Below, one piece after another: positions 41,701 to 50,194 of a DNA stretch of 64,000 nt; position 1 is the stretch's first letter; the number at the start of each line of letters is the position of its first letter. The stretch spans positions 43,860-107,859 of the forward strand of contig JAJJLU010003465.1 in assembly GCA_023807065.1 (NCBI GenBank). Direction: 5' to 3'. This stretch comes from Isotricha intestinalis (lineage: Eukaryota > Ciliophora > Litostomatea > Vestibuliferida > Isotrichidae). The notes beneath the pieces are model-generated. The model did no database searches, was not told the origin of the DNA, and was given only the letters and a program-made list of their open reading frames with translations. Position numbers and translations under genes: made by a program.

Positions 41701-42124
41701 CACCACTTTTATTGTTTGAAGATATAATATAAGCAACATAACAAACATCGACAACAACTCCTAAAATCATAACAATAATTAAATAAAAAACAACAGTATA
41801 TAATTCAGTATTATTAAAAAAAACTACTGTTTGAAAGTAACTTAAAAATTTTGATATTGCACGAAATAATTGAGGTTTTTTCCATAAATAACCCATTGGA
41901 TCATAAAAGGGATAATAAATAAATTGACATGTTTCATTTAATAATTCTAAAACTTCTCCTGAAAAACCTTCGTCATCATCATCAAACTTTAAAAGTATAT
42001 TTAATACTCCAAATAATGTTTTTTTAAATTTTTCTTCTGCTATTTCAAATTTAGATTTCTCTTGAAAAAAATTCTGATCTATAATTCCTGATTTATCTTC
42101 TTTATTCTTTTTATCTTTTCCCAT
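38603..42124 (-). CDS. TmcB-like gene copy B, C-terminal half missing
   Basis: The frame from ATG 42124 runs 1173 residues, but only the first 1130 or so are TmcB sequence. They match copy A (10141-15912) nearly residue for residue through the seven N-terminal membrane segments, the TPR-like region (YLFQYAMIMYQNGISKFPS), the PAS-like domain and the Glu-rich linker. After EDSESDDSSNQE, at about 38725, the match ends. The remaining 40 residues are simply the antisense of the neighbouring plus-strand gene. The C-terminal membrane half, about 800 residues in copy A, is absent. The body shows no stops and many silent differences from copy A, so it was under selection until recently. Whether the truncated product is made is unknown; an assembly join is possible. 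Confidence 0.75.
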   Translation of the reverse strand: MGKDKKNKEDKSGIIDQNFFQEKSKFEIAEEKFKKTLFGVLNILLKFDDDDEGFSGEVLELLNETCQFIYYPFYDPMGYLWKKPQLFRAISKFLSYFQTVVFFNNTELYTVVFYLIIVMILGVVVDVCYVAYIISSNNKSGAVWPMSLLRSVVSYIVTVMFNPLVEYLLAILECSDKDEEGNQLSYYQNYNVDDMHCWTNPHFTIMCVLAVFVTFIFIIICTVVMTIFYEQKTSADIDGAKTSSTADLVVLFVKIVLILIYSFLVWTKGYHWVVVPGTTLLCFLQYYIFWVERPFYEEKMNYAFFLHTGIVFYSTVILLIVKILENAAFDGGIFLMFIGSPIVSYIILTQKDQRFKELLTNINKFDKGDYVFRQIRYFLELADKKGKHRQSNILLKGYIYVHEETCTLSDCPLKKYLKESEKYEKQSVNVNGTATNGMESVNNNIHQSNALTQIGGGGTTLLNTGTSTNIGSMHNEADLYLFQYAMIMYQNGISKFPSCTTLRMNYSFFLMERMNNRKKALIELKNCEKYNPSFEEEFIIFRFCENQADDDDGGDDDDDEDGLDIVSAIAYRNHLGMFKEGLSNITSIYSEFWNLLLNNSQKTEEDLIKMNEYGEKINVLLEEIKGHYIEMEKLKYNDEEVLTLYSDFFQDILNDRTQAEYYRGRLRDIQGNEDGGEGGEGNDLLDINGDDFDYIFLSAEGANMGKIIKCSLGICQKFGYMPTDLIGKNINYIMPDMYQELHKHVLINKLNKFKTQMTQNFRNGIKNSQKASYREIFVFGKNKLKHAIPLAMKVTLLTTQDQGELFFAAKITNEELYNDFNSKNPTLGTPSIINFEQKVCFVLTDLHFIIQYYTPNAIGFLGFKSNTSGNTDITKSISDLNNNEDRPDFGKVSKNEIFKKKYFEPKVIIWKTLLSDEDEALFRLDSTADKLNMKGLMNYSRKIMLNKNSPKKKLSNKGSSRRENLQFMPIRRQRYKEDYFNLSVSEISLLNQAVGYIFRFEVVEMEDNDLDGFDDKNLMPIPTTLSRMHSQTQPDFNPNYIPEVTKKFDLDTRKLGFYTKEMDVIKEEEFSSHYSEFEESHNDNENKKTINWHLKLKEFATEKIEKFRKQFLAGVEEGEEEEEEEDSESDDSSNQEKFNQKYHYHIDFVKKDLKLVYLNYFDKLNFVVNLELK

Positions 42125-42193
42125 TAATCAATTATTATATTTTTTTATTATTTTTATTTAATTCATTTTTTTAAAATTAAAATTTAAATATAA
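42125..42193. promoter_or_regulatory. 69-bp divergent intergenic region with conserved leader
   Basis: This gap separates the start codons of TmcB copy B (-) and ULK4-like copy B (+), so it must hold both promoters and leaders. The 25-30 bases before ATG 42194 (TTAAAATTTAAAT then ATAAATG) are almost the same as those before ATG 18846 in the duplicated unit. That suggests conserved leader or initiation sequence, or simply recent common origin. Confidence 0.45.
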
Positions 42194-45100
42194 ATGTTTA
42201 CTTATAGGCAACCATCATATCATTTAAAAAGAAGAATTAGTGAAAATAACGAAAAGTCTATTTCAATTTTTAAAACAAGAAAGAAATATGAATTAAGGTT
42301 TATAGCAGTTAAAATATATAATAAGAGAAGACATAAAGATTATAATAAAGAGTATGAAATTTTAAATAAATTAGATTGTCCTTCAATAATAAAAGTTTTT
42401 GGAGCTTCAGAAGATAGAAATAATTTTTATATGGAAATGGAATATTGTGTTATAACCTTATATGATATTTGTAATAGGAATCAAAAAAATAAATTTTATG
42501 AAAAAGTGATAAAATATATAAGTACTCAAATTTTACTTGGTTTAAAAGCTCTTCACTCAAAAGGAATAATTCATTGTAATTTAAAACCAAAAAATATTTT
42601 AGTGGATGAATTAGGAAAAATAAAAATATGTGATTTTAGAAAAGCATTAATTGTGAAAGAAATGACAATAGAAGAAATAAGAAGAAATAAAAGTATAGTA
42701 ACACCATGTTATACAGCTCCAGAAATAATGAGTGATAACGGACAATATTCTTTTAAATCTGATTTATACTCTTTAGGTTGTATTATGTATGAATTAGCAA
42801 CAGCAACTGTTCCCTTTTATGATAATAACATTAATAATTTAGTTAAAAAAATTATGAATAGTAATTATGATAGAAGACCTCTTTTAGTTTATAGTATTGA
42901 ATTTTCAAATATTGTTAATGCTTTATTGGAAAAAGACCCAAATAAAAGACCTGGTTGGGGAGAAATTGAAAAATACCCTTTTTGGGATTTAGAAGATAAT
43001 TATTCTAAATATAATATAAATCACTTTGTTAGTGATTCTGATGTCTCCACAAGACATAATAGTTATTCTTTTTCTTTTAAAAGACCAAATTCAAGTTCAA
43101 ATATTTCCAATCACACTAATAATACTATTAAAATTGAGAAAAATAAATGTGAAACTAAAACCCTTACAATTAATTTAAATTTAAATAAAAATAATATTAA
43201 TAATAATAATAATTCAAATAAAAAAAAAGAATTAAATTCAATAATAATTTTAAATGAAGATGATGAAGGATATTCAAATACAACAAATATTCATCATGTA
43301 GATACACCAGATAAAGAATTTAATATATGCAATAAAAAATCAGAACAAAAAAATGAAGATGAAGATTTACAACAAATTAAAAGTGTAAATCAAAATTCTC
43401 TTTCAATAAGTTTAATACATTTAAGTGATAAAAAGATAGATAAGAGAGACACAAATAATTCTCTTGCAGATATGGCAATGTCACTTGCAAATCCAGATGA
43501 AATTCCTCAAATTCAAACTATAATGATTCATAATAGTGATAAAGTAGTTAAACCTATAATAAGTAATAAAATTATTGAACCTGTTGTAATTACAAATTTT
43601 GATTCTAATTTAATTGAATTTACTCCTGTGTTAAAAATAGAAAAATTAAAAGAATTATTAATAAATGATGATATGGTTAAATTCACAAATTATTTATCTT
43701 TAATATATGATTTTATGAATATTTATTATCAACAAAAAAAATATGATTTATTATTAAATCTATTAAATTACTTTGAAACAATTATTTTATCAAGAGATAT
43801 AAGTAATCATATAATAAATACACAATTTATAGATTTATTTATGGGATTTTTAAATATAAGAAATGAAAATATTCAATTAAGAGTTTCTAGTATTTTAGGT
43901 TTTCTAATTAGATACGCAACAGCTACTGAATCTTCTTTTGAAAAATATAATTTTACTGAAATTTTAATTAGTTTTATTTCAGATAATAATGTAGAATTAA
44001 ATAGAAAAGCAATAGCTACTTTAGGAGAATATTTATTTTTTGTTTCTACTCAAATAGAAGAAGAATTAGAAATTATTCAAGATAATAATCAATCTGAATG
44101 GAATATTTCACAAGATTCAATTTTAACTTTGTTATTTGCTTTAAATCATTCTGATGAAAAAGTCCGCTTTTATTCTTTAAAAACCATAGAAAATATTTCA
44201 ATTAAATGTACAATTGCAAAAAAATTTTTTGCATCAAATGATGATTTTATTTTAAAAATAATTAATATTTACAATGAAAATTGTGAAAATCCAGAAATTA
44301 AAACTATAGCTTTGAGTACTTGTAGTCATTTAATTAGACTAGAGCCAAGTTTATTTAAAATTTTTATAAATAAAAATGACAATATAAATATTATATTAGA
44401 AAAAGAAAATGAAAAGAATCAACAATGTATAGTTAACTGTTTATTATTTGGAATTGCTGGAAATTTTAATAATGTTAAAGAAATTAATTTAATGGAAGTA
44501 ATTCCTACTTTAATTAATTTATTAGAGAGTGGAAATAAAGTTATTAAATCAAAAATTATTTTATTATTTTCTCTAATCATTAATGATTGTGATTTAATTT
44601 TAAATTTTGGAGAAAAAATTTTTGAATTAATGCAAAATTTAAGAAAAGAAAAAGAACTTTTTTATTTTTATGTAAAAGTTTTTGAAGGATTTATGGTTAA
44701 TTTTTGTATTTTAATGGATAAAATATTTATTTCAAATTGTTCAAATGAAAAAATGATTAAAGAAAATTCTAATGAAGTTTCCATGATAATTAAATCATTT
44801 AACATAATTGCACCATATCATAAAATTTCTTATTCTTTATTTAAAGGAGATTTTTTAGAAACTTGTTTTAAAATTTTAGAATTATCATTAACCATAAATA
44901 ATAATGAATTAATCAATGAATGTTTAAATTTATTTTTAAATTTTAGTGAACATTCTTTTAGTGTTGAACAAAATTGTGATTTATTAATTAATAAATTATA
45001 TAAACAAATACTATTATTAACACAAAAATTAAATAGTGAATTAAAAAGATATCCTTTAAATATTTGTTCAAATATTTTATCTATTTTCTTAGAAGATGAA

Positions 45101-45979
45101 AAATTATATTCAATTAATACTTTTGAAGAATTAAAAACTAATCAAATTAATGGACTTATTAAAAATATATTACCTATTATTTTTGATTTTTTAAAAAATT
45201 CAGAAACAACATCAGAATGCTTATTATTCTTAAGATTAATCATTGAAAAAAATTCATTTTTCTTAAAATTTTATCGTTCTTTAGGAATTATTGATTATAT
45301 TTTTATTTTAATGAAAGATGAAAATTACTATTCGAATTTAAATTTATTGAAAATAATGATTAAATTAATAGAATCATCAGAAACAAAATTTCAAGATATT
45401 TTAGAATTACAATTAATAGATAAAATAAATTATTTGATCTCAAAAGATAATGTTGATGATATTAATATTTATACAGAATATGTTATTGAAATGTATTATG
45501 GTTTAATGTATAAAATTCATGAAGCAAAAAAAAAACTTCAAAATAATAATGATAAAGCATTTAATTCTAAAATTGAAAAAATTGCTGCCAATTTCAAATT
45601 ATGTATTAAATTACTGAATTGTGAAAATATAAATGTTCAAGAAAAAAGTTGTATTTGTTTAATTTTCCTAATAAAATTTTTCCCAAATGAAAGAATAGAA
45701 AGTATTAATATAAATATTAAATTTACACATGAAGATATTCCATATTTAATAAAATCTTTAGGTGATAATTTTAAAAAAATACATAAAAAAATGATAAAAA
45801 TATTTAAATGGATAATAGAATATCAAAAAGATGCAAAGGATTTATTTTATAATTATTTGAGTTATATTCAAATATATATTGAGAAAATTAGAGATACATC
45901 AGAAGAACCTGAAACTATAAATTTAGCTTCTAAATTTTTAACAAATGATTTAATTAAAATTTATAACACAAAAAATTAA
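42194..45979 (+). CDS. ULK4-like pseudokinase with HEAT/ARM-type repeats (copy B)
   Basis: 1261 residues, colinear with copy A at 18846-22697. The kinase fold (about residues 10-265) keeps the beta-3 Lys (FIAVKIY) and APE but reads HCN in the catalytic loop (GIIHCNLKPKNILV) and DFR at the DFG position (ICDFRKALIV). There is no glycine-rich loop. Both copies therefore share the loss of the catalytic Asp, so it predates the duplication. The Asn-rich linker (about 270-450) is the least conserved part; the long C-terminal helical-repeat region is well conserved, including EHSFSVEQNCDLLINKLYKQ. It is divergently paired with TmcB copy B at 69 bp. A scaffold role in cilia is inferred from the ULK4 family. 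Active kinase function is unlikely, though some pseudokinases still bind ATP. Confidence 0.78.
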   Translation: MFTYRQPSYHLKRRISENNEKSISIFKTRKKYELRFIAVKIYNKRRHKDYNKEYEILNKLDCPSIIKVFGASEDRNNFYMEMEYCVITLYDICNRNQKNKFYEKVIKYISTQILLGLKALHSKGIIHCNLKPKNILVDELGKIKICDFRKALIVKEMTIEEIRRNKSIVTPCYTAPEIMSDNGQYSFKSDLYSLGCIMYELATATVPFYDNNINNLVKKIMNSNYDRRPLLVYSIEFSNIVNALLEKDPNKRPGWGEIEKYPFWDLEDNYSKYNINHFVSDSDVSTRHNSYSFSFKRPNSSSNISNHTNNTIKIEKNKCETKTLTINLNLNKNNINNNNNSNKKKELNSIIILNEDDEGYSNTTNIHHVDTPDKEFNICNKKSEQKNEDEDLQQIKSVNQNSLSISLIHLSDKKIDKRDTNNSLADMAMSLANPDEIPQIQTIMIHNSDKVVKPIISNKIIEPVVITNFDSNLIEFTPVLKIEKLKELLINDDMVKFTNYLSLIYDFMNIYYQQKKYDLLLNLLNYFETIILSRDISNHIINTQFIDLFMGFLNIRNENIQLRVSSILGFLIRYATATESSFEKYNFTEILISFISDNNVELNRKAIATLGEYLFFVSTQIEEELEIIQDNNQSEWNISQDSILTLLFALNHSDEKVRFYSLKTIENISIKCTIAKKFFASNDDFILKIINIYNENCENPEIKTIALSTCSHLIRLEPSLFKIFINKNDNINIILEKENEKNQQCIVNCLLFGIAGNFNNVKEINLMEVIPTLINLLESGNKVIKSKIILLFSLIINDCDLILNFGEKIFELMQNLRKEKELFYFYVKVFEGFMVNFCILMDKIFISNCSNEKMIKENSNEVSMIIKSFNIIAPYHKISYSLFKGDFLETCFKILELSLTINNNELINECLNLFLNFSEHSFSVEQNCDLLINKLYKQILLLTQKLNSELKRYPLNICSNILSIFLEDEKLYSINTFEELKTNQINGLIKNILPIIFDFLKNSETTSECLLFLRLIIEKNSFFLKFYRSLGIIDYIFILMKDENYYSNLNLLKIMIKLIESSETKFQDILELQLIDKINYLISKDNVDDINIYTEYVIEMYYGLMYKIHEAKKKLQNNNDKAFNSKIEKIAANFKLCIKLLNCENINVQEKSCICLIFLIKFFPNERIESININIKFTHEDIPYLIKSLGDNFKKIHKKMIKIFKWIIEYQKDAKDLFYNYLSYIQIYIEKIRDTSEEPETINLASKFLTNDLIKIYNTKN

Positions 45980-46105
45980 TTTTTTACCAAATCATTTTTT
46001 TAAAAGTAAAACCACAAAAATAAATTTGAACTCATAAATAAATAATTAATTATATTAAATAAAAATATAATATATATAAACATTTTTCAATTTCTTCTTA
46101 AAATT

Positions 46106-47212
46106 TTATAAATTAAAAGAAGAATGTTTTTTATATTTAATGTCTAATTTCATTTTTTCTGCTTTTAATAAATCGTCTCTTATTTTTAATCTAATATTTT
46201 TTAAATCTCTTTTTTGTTTCTCAATAAAAAAACTATGATTATCTTTTTGATTAGTATAATTCCAATAATTATTAAATATTTTATTATACAATTCATTTTG
46301 ATGAATTCTTCTCATTTCATATCTTCCATTTCTTTTTATTTCAATAGTTTTACCAATAATATCACTAACATTATTATTAAAAGAAGAAGTAACTAAAGGA
46401 AAAAAATGCCAATCATTTATTATTTCTTTTAATTTAAAATCAATTTTATCATGTTTTTTTTCAATTTCTAAAAATCTTTTATTAATACTTTTTCTTCTTT
46501 TTAAAAAATTTTCTGTTATATTCATTAAATTATTCCCATCTAAAGTTTGATTATTTTGATTTTGATTGCTTTTATTTATATCAATGGAATTAAAATCAAT
46601 TAATTTTTTAGGTGAAGTACTTTGATATAAACAATTATTTCCAATACATAATCTTATATTTCTACTTTTATTAGAATGAAAATTTTTTTCAAAAGTTTTA
46701 AAAGGAGTTGTAATTTCATTCGAATATTCTCTATGATTAGTAACAAAAACATTAGAATTATCTTCATAATTATTGATTATATATGTTCTTTCTCTTGTTG
46801 AACTTAAACAAGTTTTAAAAGATATATTTGTCTGATTTAAACTTTTATTATTTTTCTTTCCTGTACTCAATGCAATTATTCTTCTTTGTTTTTTCACTTT
46901 AAAAGAACTTTCTGATAAATTATTTGAAGATTCTTCATTTTTTTGAAATAAATTTCTACTTTTTGTTAAATAATATCTTTTTCTTTTTTTTTGATATTCT
47001 TCATAATAAATTAAATCTTCTTTGTTCTGAATTTTTATTTTGTTAAATATTGCTTCTATATCTTTTTTCCTATTTTTTATTACTGAAAATAAAGAATGTT
47101 CTCCTATTTTATTTTCTATTTTTATTTCTGGTTCTTTCAATTTATTAAATAAATGATGTTGATAATTTTTTGTTTTCTTTGATTTTATTTTATGTCCTTT
47201 ATGATTGTCCAT
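46106..47212 (-). CDS. Basic Lys/Asn-rich protein, function unknown
   Basis: 368 residues, convergent with ULK4-like copy B (126 bp gap). The protein is hydrophilic and basic, with Ser/Thr-rich stretches (ISFKTCLSSTRERTY). The C-terminal helical part contains KEIINDWHFFPLVTSSF, then NGRYEMRRIHQNELYNKIF, and ends in a Lys-rich helix. There are no membrane segments and no recognised domain. It differs from the gene in the matching position after ULK4-like copy A. The frame is intact from ATG to TAA, and the AT-rich context makes a chance frame of this length unlikely. Confidence 0.6.
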   Translation of the reverse strand: MDNHKGHKIKSKKTKNYQHHLFNKLKEPEIKIENKIGEHSLFSVIKNRKKDIEAIFNKIKIQNKEDLIYYEEYQKKRKRYYLTKSRNLFQKNEESSNNLSESSFKVKKQRRIIALSTGKKNNKSLNQTNISFKTCLSSTRERTYIINNYEDNSNVFVTNHREYSNEITTPFKTFEKNFHSNKSRNIRLCIGNNCLYQSTSPKKLIDFNSIDINKSNQNQNNQTLDGNNLMNITENFLKRRKSINKRFLEIEKKHDKIDFKLKEIINDWHFFPLVTSSFNNNVSDIIGKTIEIKRNGRYEMRRIHQNELYNKIFNNYWNYTNQKDNHSFFIEKQKRDLKNIRLKIRDDLLKAEKMKLDIKYKKHSSFNL

Positions 47213-47302
47213 TTTTTTAAAAATAATAGTGAAAATATTGTATTAATATTTTTAATATATTTTATTATATCTATTAATAATATATATTTATTTTTATTTA
47301 TT

Positions 47303-50047
47303 TTAAATATTATCTAATGTAATCATTGTAGTTTCATCTTTTCCATCTATACTATATGATAATTTAATTTTTATAACTATTTTTTTATTTGGGTCATTTG
47401 ATTGTAAAGTAAAAGTTTTTTTTAAACCTAAAGATTGATTTGGATTAAGATGACTTCCTGTTACTTCTCCAATTTTTAATGTGATAAATTTTAATACCAA
47501 AAAATTTATTTTTATATTATCTATTGCACTAGATGAATTATTTGAAGCAATAACTTCTCCATTATAAAAAAGAGGATTTTCTTTAGATGGAATTATTTTA
47601 TAAAATAATGATATATTTTCATTTGAAAAACATTGCTTTAATTGTTGTTCTGATTGAATAATATTATTTGTTTGATTTTCTAAAATATTTGTAGGTTGAT
47701 TAATCATATTAAAATCAATTGGATTATTATTATTACTTTGAGAAGGACTTAAATTGCCCATTAAATTAAGTAAATCATCAACTTTTTTTTCTTCATTTTT
47801 TCCAGTATTATTATTATTATTACCAAGTAAATCTAAAGGATTATTATTATTATTATTATCATTATTATTTTTATCATTATTATTATTATTATTATTATTT
47901 AAGAAATCAATTGGATTGTTATCACTTTGATTTCCAAATAAATCTATTGGATTATTATTTGTATTTGATAATAAATTTAACGGATTATTATTATTTGAAT
48001 CTCCAAGTAAATCAATTGGATTATTATCTGATGAAGGATTATTTCCAAATATATTATTTAAATCTAATAAGTTTAATCCATTATTGTCATTCTCTTTTTT
48101 ATTAACATTATTATTATTTATATTTTCTTGGAAAATATCATTAACAACATTATTTGAAGAAGATTGAATTGGTATTGAATTTAATTTAATTGAATTTAAA
48201 GGATCATCATCTTTATTTTCTTCTTCATCTTTTTCATTAAAAATTTCCCTATTATAACTTTCTTCTTTTATTTTTGGAGTTGGAATTGAATTTACAACAT
48301 TTCTCTTTAATTCTTCTTTTTTAATTTTATCAAAAATTTCATATTCAACAGCTCTTTGTTGAACTTCATAATAAAAGCTTTTTTTATATTTTAAAATATC
48401 TTCATCGATATCATTTCTTTTATTAGGAAATTTTAATAATAATTTAACATAAGCATTTAATAAATATTCAAGAACTTCATAATTTCCTTTTTCATTATTA
48501 ATTTTACCTATTTCCTTAAATAAATCAATAACTTCATCTTCACTGACTTTAATATTTTCATTCTTAGAATTTAAAATTGCATTATCAATTAACAATCTTC
48601 CATTTTCTCCAATCACATAAAATGCAATAATACTTAAAGCTTTATTTTCTTTATTATTTTTTAAACAAATATATAATTTATGAACACTATAAATGAAAAG
48701 TTCTTTAGTTGACATTATTATATTTATTATTTTACTAAGTGCATCATCATATAATTTACTATCTGATACAATTACCATTTTAATTAAAGTATCAATTTCC
48801 CATTTATATGAGCTTGAGTATTTTTCTATTGAATCAACTAATTTTGAAGTTAATTCAAATTTTATTTCAATGGGAGCATTTGGTAAATATTTAATACATT
48901 CTTTAGCAATACTTTTTAAATTATTATTATTAATAATCAAATAAATTAAATCAAGTGCTCTTTTTTGTAAAGAAATATCTTTATCTTTTAAAAACTCTAA
49001 AATTAAATTTTTATGTTTAGTAACACTTCCAATATCATATCTAGCAACATCTTGTAATGTATTTAAAGCAATATATTTTAAATTTAAATCTTTACTTCCC
49101 AAAAATTTTCCTAAAATATTATTAGATAAACTTTTCATTCCAGCATTAGCTTCTAATTTATTAATAGTTCTAACAATTTCATATTGTAAAGCATAACCAG
49201 TTTGTTTAGAAGCTTCAGTTATAGATTGGACACTAACAAATAAGTCACCTAATTCATCACATAAAACTTTATTATTTTTAGCAGTAAATTTCATTATTTC
49301 TAAAATTTTAGCTTGTAAAAAAGGATCAGTAATTCCATTAACATCAAATTCAGGAGCATAAGAAATGCTTAATAAAGATTTTTCATATTTAACAAACATT
49401 CCATGAAATTTTTTAATTTTAGATATAAATTCAGGTTTCTGTCTTATTATTTCTAAAGCTAAATTAATACCAGTTAAACAAACAGAATGAGTTTTATCTT
49501 CTAATAAATTAGGTACTTTATCAATATAATTATCAATTAATTCAGGGCATTTTCTAATAATATAAGTAGCAGCACAAGCAGCTTTTTTTTTAATATTAGC
49601 ATCATTAGAAGAAGATAATAAATTAGCTACAGTAATACCTAACTCATTACACATATCTTTAGTGCAAATATCACCTATTGCATTTAATGCTAAAGCGATT
49701 GATTCTGGACTTTCTGTGTTTTCTAAATCTTTTTTTATTGATGCTGTTGCAAGAAGTAAAACTTGACTTGAATAATCACATACTAATGATAATGCTGAAT
49801 ATGCAATTCTTTTTTCTTGAAAATCTTTACTTGCTAATAAATTTATACAACTTAATTGCATGAATGATGTTTGATATCCCATCATTTGCATATATATTGC
49901 TTTACATAAATCACGAGCTTTATGAGGATTATTTATATCTTTTGACGCATTTCTAATCTCTGCACTTTCTTTATTTATTACACTTCTTTCTTCTTCTGCT
50001 GTTTTACAGGCTCTTACTCTTTTAATCAATTGACGGATTTTTAACAT
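47303..50047 (-). CDS. AP-1 complex subunit gamma (gamma-adaptin)
   Basis: 914 residues, slightly longer than the usual 820-880 because of an Asn-rich hinge. The trunk (about 1-580) is the adaptin solenoid: it begins MLKIRQLIKRVRACKTAEEE and contains IYMQMMGYQTSFMQLSCINLLAS, here seen in part as GYQTSFMQLSC, and CPELIDNYI. The hinge (about 620-800) holds repeated NPIDLL, NPLDLL and LLNLM elements of clathrin-box type separated by Asn runs. The C-terminal 110 residues form the gamma-ear (SLFYKIIPSKENPLFYNG to the end). AP-1 sorts cargo into clathrin vesicles between the trans-Golgi and endosomes; gamma is one of its two large subunits and binds accessory proteins through the ear. The frame is intact; it is divergent from the next gene with 147 bp between starts. 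Confidence 0.92.
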   Translation of the reverse strand: MLKIRQLIKRVRACKTAEEERSVINKESAEIRNASKDINNPHKARDLCKAIYMQMMGYQTSFMQLSCINLLASKDFQEKRIAYSALSLVCDYSSQVLLLATASIKKDLENTESPESIALALNAIGDICTKDMCNELGITVANLLSSSNDANIKKKAACAATYIIRKCPELIDNYIDKVPNLLEDKTHSVCLTGINLALEIIRQKPEFISKIKKFHGMFVKYEKSLLSISYAPEFDVNGITDPFLQAKILEIMKFTAKNNKVLCDELGDLFVSVQSITEASKQTGYALQYEIVRTINKLEANAGMKSLSNNILGKFLGSKDLNLKYIALNTLQDVARYDIGSVTKHKNLILEFLKDKDISLQKRALDLIYLIINNNNLKSIAKECIKYLPNAPIEIKFELTSKLVDSIEKYSSSYKWEIDTLIKMVIVSDSKLYDDALSKIINIIMSTKELFIYSVHKLYICLKNNKENKALSIIAFYVIGENGRLLIDNAILNSKNENIKVSEDEVIDLFKEIGKINNEKGNYEVLEYLLNAYVKLLLKFPNKRNDIDEDILKYKKSFYYEVQQRAVEYEIFDKIKKEELKRNVVNSIPTPKIKEESYNREIFNEKDEEENKDDDPLNSIKLNSIPIQSSSNNVVNDIFQENINNNNVNKKENDNNGLNLLDLNNIFGNNPSSDNNPIDLLGDSNNNNPLNLLSNTNNNPIDLFGNQSDNNPIDFLNNNNNNNNDKNNNDNNNNNNPLDLLGNNNNNTGKNEEKKVDDLLNLMGNLSPSQSNNNNPIDFNMINQPTNILENQTNNIIQSEQQLKQCFSNENISLFYKIIPSKENPLFYNGEVIASNNSSSAIDNIKINFLVLKFITLKIGEVTGSHLNPNQSLGLKKTFTLQSNDPNKKIVIKIKLSYSIDGKDETTMITLDNI

Positions 50048-50194
50048 TTTTTTTTTGGGAATTAAAATATATTTTTATTATTTTTAAATTATAAATTTAT
50101 TTTTTTTCTTTTTTTTTACACATTATAATTTTAATAATAATATATTCATAAAAAAAATGAATTTTTAATCATTTTATAACAAATAGAAATAAAA

